Source of the DNA: Massilia sp. YIM B02769
Lineage (GTDB): Bacteria; Pseudomonadota; Gammaproteobacteria; Burkholderiales; Burkholderiaceae_D
Reading direction: 5' to 3'
DNA length: 64,000 nucleotides
Assembly (NCBI RefSeq): GCF_030411995.1
Contig: NZ_JASNRC010000002.1
Span: 1-64,000, forward strand
This document shows, piece after piece, positions 31,832 to 40,356 of this stretch. Under the pieces are notes generated by a model. It saw only the letters and a program-made list of their open reading frames with translations. It was not told the DNA's origin and did not search any database. The position numbers and the translations under genes were made by a program. Numbering within the stretch: position 1 is the stretch's first letter; every line of letters begins with the position of its first letter.

Positions 31832-33148
31832 TTAAATGGCGTTATTGACTTTTGCCAGGTTCTCATAGTGGTCGCTTAGTCGCCTCAACCATTCGCGTCG
31901 TTCCGCATCGTAGCGGTGCAGATTGTAGATACCGACTATACCCGCTGGCATGTGTCCCAAGACTGCTTCGGCAATCTCGTCGCGACAGCCCATTGCTGCA
32001 AGCTGCGTCCGTCCGGTACGCCGCAAGTCATGAACCGACCAATGCGAAACAGGAAGCCGAGCACGTGTATATTCAGGGCGTGTCTTTGAATAAGGTTGAT
32101 GCATCCAAACCATCGCACTCACGGTCTTTTGCTCGACATGTCCGCTCTTCCCATTGGATGGAAATAGGAAGCCGGACTTCACCAACTCCATACGCCTGCG
32201 GACGACTGCCTCCGCTCGACCGACTAACGGCACACGAAGATCGCCCGCGTGGTCACGCCAACTATTCTTCGTTTTGTCCTTTGGCACCGTCCACCACAGG
32301 CCATCGCTTTCGTGAGTTATCTCATTGACTTCCATACTGAGGATCTCACTGCCCCGGGTGCAGGTCCACATGTAAAGAGTCACAACGTCGTCAACCAGGC
32401 GTGAGAAGTTTGGCAGCCATCGGATCAGCGTACCGACCTCTTCGGCGCTGAGGACGCGCTTAGCAGGACCGATTGACTCGCCTTCACGCACTCGTCCCTT
32501 GCTGCGCAGCTTGCCACGCATGATGAGACGCCACCAGTTCGGAATGTTTGAGTCCAGCCGGCCGGCATCGAGGCCGTAGTCCCAAGCTGCCCCCAGCTCC
32601 GCGCGGAGCCTAGCCGCTTGAACAGGCGTATCGATATAGGCCGCGATAAGGTCGAATGCCTGAGCGCGCGTGACAGCAGCTGGATCGAGGTCGCCGAAGT
32701 CACCGAGCATCTTCTCGAACGTTCGGCGTGTCTCGGCTGCACTCTTTGGCTTGCGGTTCCGCACCACCTGGCCTTCCAGATAGAGATCGCATAGCTTGCG
32801 CACGGTAAGGCGCCGGCTTGCAGCAGCGCGCGCGGCATCATCAGCTTCACGCTCACTCTTACGGGTCGCTCGCCGCTCTTCAGCCGGATCGCGTCCAGCG
32901 GATCGGATCTCGCGTAACTTTTCCCACTCGACCATCGCGGCCACCAGCGACATCTTTGGCCAGGTGCCAATCTTCACCTGCCGCATGCGGTCGTCAATAG
33001 GACTCTTGAACCGGTAGACCCATGACCGCGTCGACGCCGAGGCCTCCAATCGCAGCCCTGGGCAGTCGGAAATGGTAAAGTGTTGGCCAGGCTCGAGGAG
33101 CTTGGCAGCCTTCGCATCGAATTGCATTTTCCCTCTCGGCGTAATCAC
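31832..33148 (-). CDS. phage integrase, tyrosine recombinase with DUF4102-type N-terminus
   Basis: 438 residues. N-terminal arm-binding region (LLEPGQHFTISDCPGLRLE, WVYRFKSPIDDRMRQVKIG), SAM-like core-binding domain (about 113-215), catalytic domain with R265 (CTRGSEIL), K293 (VPKDKTKN), H373-x-x-R376 (HDLRRTG), H399 (LGHMPAG) and nucleophile Y408 (GIYNLHRY). All catalytic residues are present. It lies at the prophage edge and points inward. Start ATG 33148 is used; MQFDAK seven codons later is an alternative. Confidence 0.93.
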   Translation of the reverse strand: MITPRGKMQFDAKAAKLLEPGQHFTISDCPGLRLEASASTRSWVYRFKSPIDDRMRQVKIGTWPKMSLVAAMVEWEKLREIRSAGRDPAEERRATRKSEREADDAARAAASRRLTVRKLCDLYLEGQVVRNRKPKSAAETRRTFEKMLGDFGDLDPAAVTRAQAFDLIAAYIDTPVQAARLRAELGAAWDYGLDAGRLDSNIPNWWRLIMRGKLRSKGRVREGESIGPAKRVLSAEEVGTLIRWLPNFSRLVDDVVTLYMWTCTRGSEILSMEVNEITHESDGLWWTVPKDKTKNSWRDHAGDLRVPLVGRAEAVVRRRMELVKSGFLFPSNGKSGHVEQKTVSAMVWMHQPYSKTRPEYTRARLPVSHWSVHDLRRTGRTQLAAMGCRDEIAEAVLGHMPAGIVGIYNLHRYDAERREWLRRLSDHYENLAKVNNAI

Positions 33149-33312
33149 AGCGTAGCTTTTTGCAGAACAGCTTCGCGAGGCGTCAATTGTAGCGTAAGGC
33201 GCTGCTGAGTTATCGCTAAATCCTACGCCAAAATGTGGAGTGTTGAGAGGTGTAGTGATGTGTCGTGACTAAAGCGAGAAATTGCGCACCCCGCCGAATC
33301 ATCATATAGATC
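33149..33312. other. prophage-host junction region, likely attachment site
   Basis: 164 bp between the integrase and mutS starts. Contains AGCGTAGC/AGCGTAAGG near-repeats and a GCGTA...TACGC inverted pair (about 33191-33231), possible integrase arm sites. A weak candidate promoter for mutS is TTGAGA (about 33242), then a poor -10. The core att sequence cannot be identified without the left end. Confidence 0.4.
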
Positions 33313-35982
33313 ATGGACTTACCCAAAGATATGCCGCTAGATCAACGACTTACCGACAACGGCAAAAGCAAGATTACCCCGATGATGCAGCAGTACCTGC
33401 GCATCAAGAACGACTACCCCACCATGCTGGTCTTCTACCGCATGGGCGACTTCTACGAACTCTTCTTCGAGGACGCGGAAAAGGCCGCGCGCATCCTCGG
33501 CATCACGCTGACCGCGCGCGGCTCGATGGGCGGCAATCCGATCAAGATGGCGGGCGTGCCCTTTCACTCGCTCGATCCCTACCTGGCCAAGCTGGTCAAG
33601 TTGGGCGAATCCTGCGCCATCTGCGAACAGATCGGCGATCCGGCGCTTTCCAAAGGTCCGGTCGAGCGCAAGGTCGTGCGCGTGGTCACGCCCGGCACCC
33701 TCACCGACTCCGACCTGCTGCCCGAAAAGGCCGAGCGCCCGCTGCTGGCCCTGTATTCGGTCACGAATCGCAAGCAGGTCACCACCGGCCTGGCCTGGAT
33801 GTCGCTGGCCAGCGGCGCGCTGCGCCTGATGGAATTCACGGGCGACGCGCGCGCCAACGAAATCCGCCTGGCCCAGGAACTGGAACGCATCGCGCCGGCC
33901 GAGATCCTGCGCGCCGACGACGGCGATTTGTTCGAGGACAGCCCGGTCGCCCACACCCAGCGCGTGCCCGAGTGGCACTTCGACGTGGTCAAGGGTCACA
34001 AGGCGCTGGTCGACCAGCTGGCCGTGTCGACCCTCACCGGCTTCGGCGCCGATGGCCTGGGCGCGGCGTTCGGCGCGGCCGGCGCGCTGCTGCGCTATGC
34101 CCACGCGACCCAGGGCCGCGGCCTGCAGCACGTGAACAGCCTGACGGTGGAGGCCGAAAACGAATTCATCGGCCTGGACGCCGCCACCCGCCGCAACCTG
34201 GAACTGACCGAAACCATCCGCGGCCAGGAATCGCCGACCCTGTTCTCGCTGCTCGACGGCTGCCGCACCGCGATGGGGTCGCGCCTGCTGCGCCACTGGC
34301 TGCACCATGCGCGCCGCGACCAGTCGGTCGCGCGCTCGCGCCACGAAGCGATCGCCGCCCTGGCCCAGGGCGATGCGGCCGACGGCTTGTCGGGCATCCT
34401 GGCCCAGGTGCCGGACATCGAGCGCATCACCACGCGCATCGCCCTGCTGTCGGCGCGCCCGCGCGACCTGGCCAGCCTGCGCGACGGTTTGAAGCAGTTG
34501 CCGGCCCTGCGCCAGGGCGTGGCGCGCTGCTTCATCCCGGGCGACTCCTGCCTGCTGCGCGAAATCCACGATGCCTTGCTGCCGCCCGCCGACTGCCTGG
34601 ATTTGCTGACCCGCGCCGTGATGGAAGAACCGGCGGCCATGGTGCGCGATGGCGGCGTGTTCGCACGCGGCTACGACGCCGACCTGGACGAACTGCGCGC
34701 GCTGTCGGAGAACGCCGGCCAGTTCCTTGTCGACCTCGAGACGCGCGAGCGCGCCCGCACCGGCATCACCAACCTGCGCGTCGAATACAACCGCGTGCAC
34801 GGTTTCTACATCGAGGTCACCAACGGCCAGGCCGACAAGGTGCCCGACGACTACCGCCGCCGCCAGACCCTGAAAAACTGCGAACGCTACATCACGCCCG
34901 AACTGAAAGCCTTCGAGGACAAGGCGCTGTCGGCCCAGGACCGCGCGCTGGCGCGCGAAAAGCAGCTCTACGACGAGCTGCTGGCTTGCCTGGCGCCGCA
35001 CATCGGCCAGCTGCAGACCGTCGCCCAGGGCCTGGCCCAGATCGATACCCTGGTGGCGCTGACCAGGCACGCGCTGGTGAATAACTGGTGCGCGCCGCAG
35101 CTGGTGGACGCGCCCTGCCTCACCATCGTCGAAGGCCGGCATCCGGTGGTGGAAAAACAGATCGAACGCTTCATCGCCAACGACTGCAAGCTGTCGAACG
35201 AACGGCGCCTGCTCCTGATCACCGGCCCGAACATGGGCGGTAAATCGACCTTCATGCGCCAGACCGCGCTGATCGTGCTGCTGGCCTATATCGGCAGCTA
35301 TGTGCCGGCGACAAGCGCCACCATCGGCCCGATCGACCGCGTCTTCACGCGTATCGGCGCCAACGACGACCTGGCCGGCGGCCGCTCGACCTTCATGGTC
35401 GAGATGACCGAATCGGCGGCGATCCTGAACGGCGCCACCGAGCACTCGCTGGTGCTGATGGACGAAGTCGGACGCGGTACCTCGACCTTCGACGGCCTGG
35501 CCCTGGCCTGGGCGATTGCGCGCCACCTGATCGACAACAGCCGCAGCTTCACCCTGTTCGCGACCCACTACTTCGAGCTGACCCAGCTGCCCGAGACCCA
35601 CGCCAGCGCCGCCAACGTGCACCTGTCGGCGGTCGAGCACAAGGACAGCATCGTGTTCCTGCACGCGGTGCAGGATGGCCCGGCCTCGCAGAGCTATGGT
35701 TTGCAGGTGGCGCAACTGGCGGGCGTGCCGCCGGCCGTGATCAAGGCCGCGCGCAAGCACCTGGCGCGGCTGGAATCGCAGGCGCTCGACGCCACGCCGC
35801 AGCGCGATTTGTTCGCCCAGGTGTGCGAGGAGCCGGCCGGGGAAGAAGCCGCAGCGCCCGTGCCGGACGCGCCGGCCGCGTCGGACGAACTGCTCGATGC
35901 CCTGGCCGGCATCGACCCGGATGCGCTGACGCCGCGCGAAGCGCTGGCGCGCCTCTACGAACTGAAGCGCCTCGCTGCCTGA
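33313..35982 (+). CDS. mutS: DNA mismatch repair protein MutS
   Basis: 889 residues, slightly longer than E. coli MutS (853). Mismatch-reading Phe/Glu motif in [14 protein letters not shown] (about 42-55), connector and lever domains, clamp, then ATPase with Walker [14 protein letters not shown], Walker [17 protein letters not shown] and the FATHYFEL motif. The C-terminal 80 residues carry an Ala/Pro linker and a short [14 protein letters not shown] helix for tetramer formation. Its upstream region is the prophage boundary, so its expression may depend on the prophage. The following exported protein gene overlaps the stop (TGATG). Confidence 0.98.
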   Translation: MDLPKDMPLDQRLTDNGKSKITPMMQQYLRIKNDYPTMLVFYRMGDFYELFFEDAEKAARILGITLTARGSMGGNPIKMAGVPFHSLDPYLAKLVKLGESCAICEQIGDPALSKGPVERKVVRVVTPGTLTDSDLLPEKAERPLLALYSVTNRKQVTTGLAWMSLASGALRLMEFTGDARANEIRLAQELERIAPAEILRADDGDLFEDSPVAHTQRVPEWHFDVVKGHKALVDQLAVSTLTGFGADGLGAAFGAAGALLRYAHATQGRGLQHVNSLTVEAENEFIGLDAATRRNLELTETIRGQESPTLFSLLDGCRTAMGSRLLRHWLHHARRDQSVARSRHEAIAALAQGDAADGLSGILAQVPDIERITTRIALLSARPRDLASLRDGLKQLPALRQGVARCFIPGDSCLLREIHDALLPPADCLDLLTRAVMEEPAAMVRDGGVFARGYDADLDELRALSENAGQFLVDLETRERARTGITNLRVEYNRVHGFYIEVTNGQADKVPDDYRRRQTLKNCERYITPELKAFEDKALSAQDRALAREKQLYDELLACLAPHIGQLQTVAQGLAQIDTLVALTRHALVNNWCAPQLVDAPCLTIVEGRHPVVEKQIERFIANDCKLSNERRLLLITGPNMGGKSTFMRQTALIVLLAYIGSYVPATSATIGPIDRVFTRIGANDDLAGGRSTFMVEMTESAAILNGATEHSLVLMDEVGRGTSTFDGLALAWAIARHLIDNSRSFTLFATHYFELTQLPETHASAANVHLSAVEHKDSIVFLHAVQDGPASQSYGLQVAQLAGVPPAVIKAARKHLARLESQALDATPQRDLFAQVCEEPAGEEAAAPVPDAPAASDELLDALAGIDPDALTPREALARLYELKRLAA

Positions 35983-36923
35983 TGCGCCGCCCGTCCGCTT
36001 CCGTCCTGCTGGCAGCCGCCCTGTGCGCGGCCCTGAGCCTGCCGGCTGTGGCGGGTGGACGGGACGACGACACCCACCACTTCGGCGTCATCGGCCACAG
36101 CTTCGACGCCAGGAGCGACAAGCGCTTCCGCAAGGCGCTGGAGGATACGTCGGACAAGACGAATGCCTTCGTGGTCGTCACCGGCATCAAGCATGGGCAG
36201 GAGTCCTGCGGCGACCGCGTGTTTGAGGCGCGGCGCGACCTGGTCGAGCGCGTCAGGCGCCCGGTGATCGTGCTGCCGGCCGGCAGCGACTGGACCGCCT
36301 GCCGCAATTCGGCCGGGCGCACGAATGCGGTCGAACGCCTGAACCGGCTGCGCGAACTGTTCCATGGCGAGCCGAATTCGCTCGGCGTGAAGAAGCTGTC
36401 GCTGACGCGCTTGTCGATGAGTCCGCGTTTTCGCGCGTATGCCGAGAATGCCCACTGGACCGTGGGCAAGGTGCTGTATGCGAGCGTGAACCTGCCGGCG
36501 AATAACAACCATTACCTGGCGGCGGCGGGCAGGAACAGCGAGTACGAAGACCGGCAAGTGGCCACGCGCTTCTGGCTGAACCGCCTGTTCACGCTGGCGC
36601 GCGGCGACAAGCTCGATGCGATCGTGCTGTTTTCCGAAGGGGACCTGAAGCCGCTGACCCAGCCCGAGGCGCCCAGCCTGTTGCGGCGCGGCTCGCCCGC
36701 CTTTGATGGCTTTGCGGCGACGCGCAAGCAGGTGCAGGCGCTGGCGAAGAAATTCGATGGCAAGGTGCTGCTGGTCGATAGCGCGGGGCTGGGCAAGGGA
36801 AAGCGGCCGGAGATCGAATGGCGCGGGAACCTGGGGCACCTGTCGGTGGATGACGAGGCGGTCGAGGTGGAAGTGAAGCCGGGGTCTACATCCTTGTTTG
36901 TCGTGAAGGACGCGGCGGATTAG
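35982..36923 (+). CDS. exported protein of unknown function
   Basis: 313 residues from ATG 35982, overlapping the mutS stop. Signal peptide [20 protein letters not shown] then PAVAG (cleavage near 24). The mature part begins HHFGVIGHSFDARSDKRFRK, and VVVTGIKHGQESCGDRVFEARRDLV, RPVIVLPAGSDW and VNLPANNNHYLAAAGRNSEY suggest a phosphoesterase-like alpha/beta exoprotein. However, a full metal-binding set is not evident. Longer frame from 35823 lies inside mutS and is rejected. Confidence 0.8.
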   Translation: MRRPSASVLLAAALCAALSLPAVAGGRDDDTHHFGVIGHSFDARSDKRFRKALEDTSDKTNAFVVVTGIKHGQESCGDRVFEARRDLVERVRRPVIVLPAGSDWTACRNSAGRTNAVERLNRLRELFHGEPNSLGVKKLSLTRLSMSPRFRAYAENAHWTVGKVLYASVNLPANNNHYLAAAGRNSEYEDRQVATRFWLNRLFTLARGDKLDAIVLFSEGDLKPLTQPEAPSLLRRGSPAFDGFAATRKQVQALAKKFDGKVLLVDSAGLGKGKRPEIEWRGNLGHLSVDDEAVEVEVKPGSTSLFVVKDAAD

Positions 36924-37004
36924 CGTTGGCGGGTGATCACCGGGTTACGGTGGTGGTGTTCGTTGGCAGCGTGAACGGGATGGCGCCAACCATGCGGCGC
37001 GTTC

Positions 37005-37132
37005 CGCGTGGGCACATTCGGTTTCAAGGCCCCGGCCTTGAAACCCCCACCGTACGGTCGAGGTTCGAGTGCTGCCAGCGCCGGCAATGATCTGCGGCTT
37101 AAACCGTACGGTGGGCACTCCGTGCCCACGCG
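37005..37132. repeat. paired inverted REP-like palindromes (locus 1)
   Basis: In the 331-bp gene-free gap 36924-37254. Unit 1 has arms CGCGTGGGCA and CCCACCGTACGG (37005-37057) around the perfect hairpin GTTTCAAGGCC/GGCCTTGAAAC. Unit 2 is CCGTACGGTGGGCAC, loop, TGCCCACGCG (37104-37132). The two CCGTACGG ends face each other 46 bp apart. The rest of the gap shows no gene. Confidence 0.85.
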
Positions 37133-37212
37133 AACATCTGCATCATGTTGGCCTCATTCGACCCGCCACCATCATCCCGTCGAAACGCCTGACCGGGACA
37201 AACCCGCAGCGC

Positions 37213-37242
37213 AAAAAAAAACCGGGACACGCAGTCCCGGTT
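37213..37242 (-). terminator. rho-independent terminator of slyD
   Basis: Stem AACCGGGAC / GTCCCGGTT with a 5-nt loop (37220-37242), and on the minus strand followed by a run of nine T. It lies 13 bp after the slyD stop. Confidence 0.9.
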
Positions 37243-37254
37243 CTCATCCAGCAA

Positions 37255-37803
37255 TCAGTGCAGCGGCTGGCTGCGGAACTGGTCGCCCGCTTCGCCTTCG
37301 TCGTCGCCTTCGTCTTCACCGTGGTGATGACCGTGGGCGCCGTGCACGTGGCCGTGGGCGATTTCCTCGTCGGTGGCGGCGCGCACGTCGACGACCGACA
37401 GCTCGAAGCGCAGGGCCATGCCGGCCAGCGGGTGGTTACCGTCGAGCACGACCTTGTCGTCGGCGATCTCGGTGACGGTGAAGATGACCGGCTCGTCGTC
37501 CGGCGCGCCATCGGCCATGCCTTCGAACTGCATGCCGACTTCGATCGGCTCCGGCAGGCGTGCACGCTCCTCGACCTTCACCAGCTCGGCGTCGTAGTCG
37601 CCAAACGCGTCTTCCGGCTCGATCTGCAGGGTCGAGTTGAAGCCGACTTCCTTGCCGTCCAGGTGTTCCTCGATTTTCGGCAGGGTGTTTTCGTAGCCGC
37701 CGTGCAGGTAGACCATCGGCTGGGCGCCTTCCTCGATGAGGTTGTTTTGCGCATCCGACAGTTTGTAGTTGACCGACACGACCGTATTCTTGGCAATCTT
37801 CAT
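37255..37803 (-). CDS. slyD: FKBP-type peptidyl-prolyl isomerase SlyD
   Basis: 182 residues. FKBP domain with inserted flap, as in SlyD: VVSVNYKLSDAQNNLIEE, PMVYLHGGYENTLPKIEEHLDGK, EPEDAFGDYD, VVLDGNHPLAGMALRFE. The C-terminus is His-rich (AHGHVHGAHGHHHGEDEG), the metal-binding tail that delivers nickel and mediates chaperone functions. Divergent from roxA across 78 bp. Confidence 0.93.
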   Translation of the reverse strand: MKIAKNTVVSVNYKLSDAQNNLIEEGAQPMVYLHGGYENTLPKIEEHLDGKEVGFNSTLQIEPEDAFGDYDAELVKVEERARLPEPIEVGMQFEGMADGAPDDEPVIFTVTEIADDKVVLDGNHPLAGMALRFELSVVDVRAATDEEIAHGHVHGAHGHHHGEDEGDDEGEAGDQFRSQPLH

Positions 37804-37881
37804 CGCACATCCTTTCGTTGTAAGGCTCGGATTATACCCTCGGGCCGGTGCCGCCTGTTGCCCGGCTGGTTATAATGACGC

Positions 37882-39003
37882 ATGAAAAAATTACCGCTCC
37901 TCGGGAACATCACTCCCGCCCTGTTCCTCAAAGAATACTGGCACAAGAAGCCGCTGCTGATCCGCGGCGCCATCCCCGGTTTCAAGCCTCTGCTCAAGTT
38001 CGAGCGGCTGGCCGACCTCGCCACCAAGAACTTCGTCGAATCGCGCCTCGTCACCCAGGTCGACGGCCTGTGGGACATGCAGCACGGCCCCCTCACCGAA
38101 CTCCCATCGCGCGACCAGAAGAACTGGACCATGCTGGTGCAGGGCGTGAACCTGTACGACGAAAAGGCCGATGACCTGCTGCGCCAGTTCCGCTTCCTGC
38201 CGGATGCGCGCCTCGACGACCTGATGATCAGCTACGCCACCGACGGCGCCGGCGTCGGCCCGCACTTCGACTCGTATGACGTGTTCCTGCTGCAGGCCCA
38301 CGGCAAGCGCCGCTGGAAGATCAGCGCGCAACAGGACCTGTCGCTGGTCGACGGCCTGCCGCTGAAGATCCTGTCGAACTTTACCCCGGAAGAAGAATTC
38401 GTGCTGGAACCGGGCGACATGCTCTACCTGCCGCCGCACTACGCGCACGACGGCATCGCCGAAGGCGAATGCATGACCTACTCGATCGGTTTCCGCTCGC
38501 CCTCGTTCCAGGAACTCGGCGAAGCCTTCTTGCAGTTCATGGCCGACTCGATCGACCTGCCGGGCCGCTACGCCGACCCGGGCCAGCAGCCGGCCAGGAA
38601 CCCGGCCGAGATCCCGCGCGAGATGCTCGCCAGCATCACCGAAGAGCTGAACAAGGTGCGCTGGGACGAGGAAGACGTGACCATCTTCTTCGGCGAATAC
38701 ATGTCCGAGCCGAAGCACAATGTGTTCTTCACCGGCCCGGCCAAGCCGCTGGTCGTGGGACGCTTCATGGAAGCGGCCGCGAAGAAGGGCCTGAAGCTCT
38801 CAAGCAAGACCCTGATGCTGTACCGCGGCAAGCACGTCTTCATCAACGGCGAGTCGTTCGCCGTCAACCGCGCCGACAAGATCGTGCTGGATGTGCTGGC
38901 CAACGAACGCCGCCTCGACGGCGAGACCCTGGCTGAGGCTTCCGACGACGTGCTGGAAGCGCTCTACACCTGGTACCAGGACGGCTGGATCGAACTGGGG
39001 TAA
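37882..39003 (+). CDS. roxA: ribosomal oxygenase RoxA (YcfD-type, uL16 arginine hydroxylase)
   Basis: 373 residues, same length as E. coli YcfD. JmjC/cupin Fe(II)-2-oxoglutarate oxygenase: HxD at H128-D130 (GPHFDSYDVF) and distal H189 (PPHYAHDG). Then a C-terminal winged-helix-like region. It hydroxylates an arginine of ribosomal protein uL16. Start ATG 37882 is fixed by MKKLPLLGNITPALFL, typical of the family. Confidence 0.93.
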   Translation: MKKLPLLGNITPALFLKEYWHKKPLLIRGAIPGFKPLLKFERLADLATKNFVESRLVTQVDGLWDMQHGPLTELPSRDQKNWTMLVQGVNLYDEKADDLLRQFRFLPDARLDDLMISYATDGAGVGPHFDSYDVFLLQAHGKRRWKISAQQDLSLVDGLPLKILSNFTPEEEFVLEPGDMLYLPPHYAHDGIAEGECMTYSIGFRSPSFQELGEAFLQFMADSIDLPGRYADPGQQPARNPAEIPREMLASITEELNKVRWDEEDVTIFFGEYMSEPKHNVFFTGPAKPLVVGRFMEAAAKKGLKLSSKTLMLYRGKHVFINGESFAVNRADKIVLDVLANERRLDGETLAEASDDVLEALYTWYQDGWIELG

Positions 39004-39021
39004 ATCACCGAGGAGATTGGG

Positions 39022-39501
39022 ATGAACGAGCCGCTGCTGATCCGTTTCGATACCCGCCGCGACTGCGAAACGCAGTGGCGCGCGGTCATGGCGCGGGCAA
39101 CAAGACGGCTCGACATGTTCGACCCCGACTTCGCGGTCTTTCCGCTGGGCGCAAGCGAGGTCGACGCCCAGCTGCGCACCTTCCTGATGGGCGGCGGCAG
39201 CCTGCGCCTGGCATGCCACGACCCCGCCCACATCGAACGCAACGCGCCGCGCTTCCTGCGCCTGCTGCGCGACTACAGCCACTTGGTCGAATGCCGGCAA
39301 ACGCCGCGCGCACTGCGCCAGCTGACCGACTCCTTCTGCATCGCCGACAACCTGCACGTGCTGCGCCGTTTCCACAGCGACTGGATGCGCGGCGAGGCCG
39401 CTTTCGACGCGCCGGAGGCCGTGGATGTGCCCGCGCACCGCTTCGCCGCGCTCTGGGAAGAATCGCGTCCGGCACTCGCGGCGAGCGTCACCGGGCTGTA
39501 G
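39022..39501 (+). CDS. conserved hypothetical protein
   Basis: 159 residues, GAGGAG 8 nt upstream, 18 bp after roxA, so same operon. Pattern LLIRFDTRRDCETQWRAVMA, DMFDPDFAVFPL, FLMGGGSLRLACHDPAHIER, FHSDWMRGEAAF resembles small proteins (DUF7931-like) that accompany roxA in Betaproteobacteria. It looks like a PLD-type alpha/beta domain without its catalytic His-Lys-Asp motif. Function unknown. Confidence 0.7.
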   Translation: MNEPLLIRFDTRRDCETQWRAVMARATRRLDMFDPDFAVFPLGASEVDAQLRTFLMGGGSLRLACHDPAHIERNAPRFLRLLRDYSHLVECRQTPRALRQLTDSFCIADNLHVLRRFHSDWMRGEAAFDAPEAVDVPAHRFAALWEESRPALAASVTGL

Positions 39502-39611
39502 CATTTATGCAAGATTTCCAACCCTTAAGAAACGTCTTATCGGCTGTTGCATCTTGTAACAAAATGAAGCTTAACAAGTCACATAATACTTACATTTTGG
39601 CATGACTTTTC

Positions 39612-39640
39612 TATTGCGAATGAGTAAATTTGGCTATAAT
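39612..39640 (+). promoter_or_regulatory. promoter of the small lipoprotein gene
   Basis: -10 TATAAT at 39635-39640, with candidate -35 TATTGC/TTGCGA at 39612-39619. Region 39502-39781 is strongly AT-rich in contrast to the genome. The predicted leader to ATG 39782 is about 135 nt. Confidence 0.65.
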
Positions 39641-39781
39641 ATCGGGTTAGGAAGGTTCCGTTGTATGTGTATCATTGTTGCAATATTTGCAAAGTACACG
39701 AGAATTCCAGCGAGCGATAATTACCGGTAATTATTCATCGTAAAAACAAGAAGTACTTCACTTTTAATTAAAAGGAAAATC

Positions 39782-40069
39782 ATGAAAAAATCCCTGCTGA
39801 TCGTCTCCCTGATGGCTGTTGCCCTGGCTGCTTGCTCGAAGAAAGAAGAAGCTCCAGCAACCCCAGCTGCTGTCGAAGCACCTGCTGCTGACGCAACCAC
39901 CACCACCACCACCGAAGTTGCTCCAGCTGCAACCACCGACGCTGCTGCGACCACCCCAGCCGCTGACGCTGCTGCTGCTGCCGCTACCGCTTCGGCTGCT
40001 GCTTCGGAAGCCGCTTCGGCCGCTTCGACCGCTGCTGACGCTGCTGCTTCGGCTGCCGCTACCAAGTAA
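39782..40069 (+). CDS. small Ala/Thr-rich lipoprotein
   Basis: 95 residues. Lipoprotein signal MKKSLLIVSLMAVALAAC with lipobox LAAC (C18), Ser at +2 directing to the outer membrane. The mature part is almost only Ala, Thr, Pro, Ser and Glu, including a run of six Thr, and looks disordered. AAGGA lies 6 nt before ATG. Strong promoter, long leader and terminator indicate a highly expressed single gene. Similar Ala-rich small lipoproteins occur in Oxalobacteraceae. Function unknown. Confidence 0.8.
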   Translation: MKKSLLIVSLMAVALAACSKKEEAPATPAAVEAPAADATTTTTTEVAPAATTDAAATTPAADAAAAAATASAAASEAASAASTAADAAASAAATK

Positions 40070-40092
40070 TCAGATTTTTTCTGGTTCGAAAG

Positions 40093-40118
40093 ACCGGCCT
40101 GCGGGCCGGTTTTTTTTC
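40093..40118 (+). terminator. rho-independent terminator of lipoprotein gene
   Basis: Stem ACCGGCC / GGCCGGT with 4-nt loop followed by eight T, 23 bp after the stop. Confidence 0.92.
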
Positions 40119-40243
40119 GTCCCTACTGTTCGTGACCTGAACGCTTGTGCGGCTTTGCTGGCGCCCTACCGCGTGGACACAGGTGTCCACCTACGAAACT
40201 GTTTGTGGTCGGAAGAATTTTTTACCATGGACCCGCCGTGCCG

Positions 40244-40298
40244 GTGGGTACGAGTACCCACCCTACCGTAGGGTGGGTTCTCGAACCCACCATCACGC
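40244..40298. repeat. REP-like palindromes (locus 2)
   Basis: GTGGGTACGAGTACCCAC (40244-40261), followed by CCTACCGTAGGGTGGGTTC and its inverted arm GAACCCACC...CACGCG. Two units of the CCCTAC-ended type, between the lipoprotein and bamC terminators. Confidence 0.75.
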
Positions 40299-40308
40299 GA
40301 AGCATCCA

Positions 40309-40336
40309 TAAAAAAAAACCGGCCACGCGGGCCGGC
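40309..40336 (-). terminator. rho-independent terminator of bamC
   Basis: Stem CCGGCC/GGCCGG (40319-40335), and on the minus strand followed by nine or more T. It lies 20 bp after the bamC stop. Confidence 0.9.
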
Positions 40337-40356
40337 TTTCTCAACGCTGACGACGA

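Larger units (their letters stand above)
1..33300. mobile_element. lambda-like siphophage prophage (right part; left end outside window)
   Basis: Contiguous phage modules: tail, head, packaging and replication genes on the minus strand, then a divergent repressor/Cro control region, a rightward early operon, an excisionase candidate and a tyrosine integrase. Integrase starts at 33148 and mutS at 33313, so the right attachment site should lie in that gap or in the 5' end of the integrase region. No lysis cassette (holin, endolysin, spanin) is visible, so it is probably left of position 1. Structural genes look intact, with 1-4 bp overlaps and no obvious disruption, so the element may be functional. 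The exact right boundary is inferred. Confidence 0.95.

Noticed and set aside
1..33148. lysis cassette within the prophage part shown
   Set aside because: No holin, endolysin or spanin-like sequence was found; probably beyond the left edge.
33149..33312. tRNA gene as the prophage attachment site
   Set aside because: No cloverleaf or CCA-like 3' end seen; the insertion is intergenic.
33282..35084. 600-residue plus frame overlapping mutS
   Set aside because: Alternative frame of mutS, Arg/Pro-rich; mutS itself is intact.
33337..35760. 807-residue open frame opposite mutS
   Set aside because: High-GC shadow frame of mutS; low-complexity Gln/Arg/Gly-rich translation with no domain.
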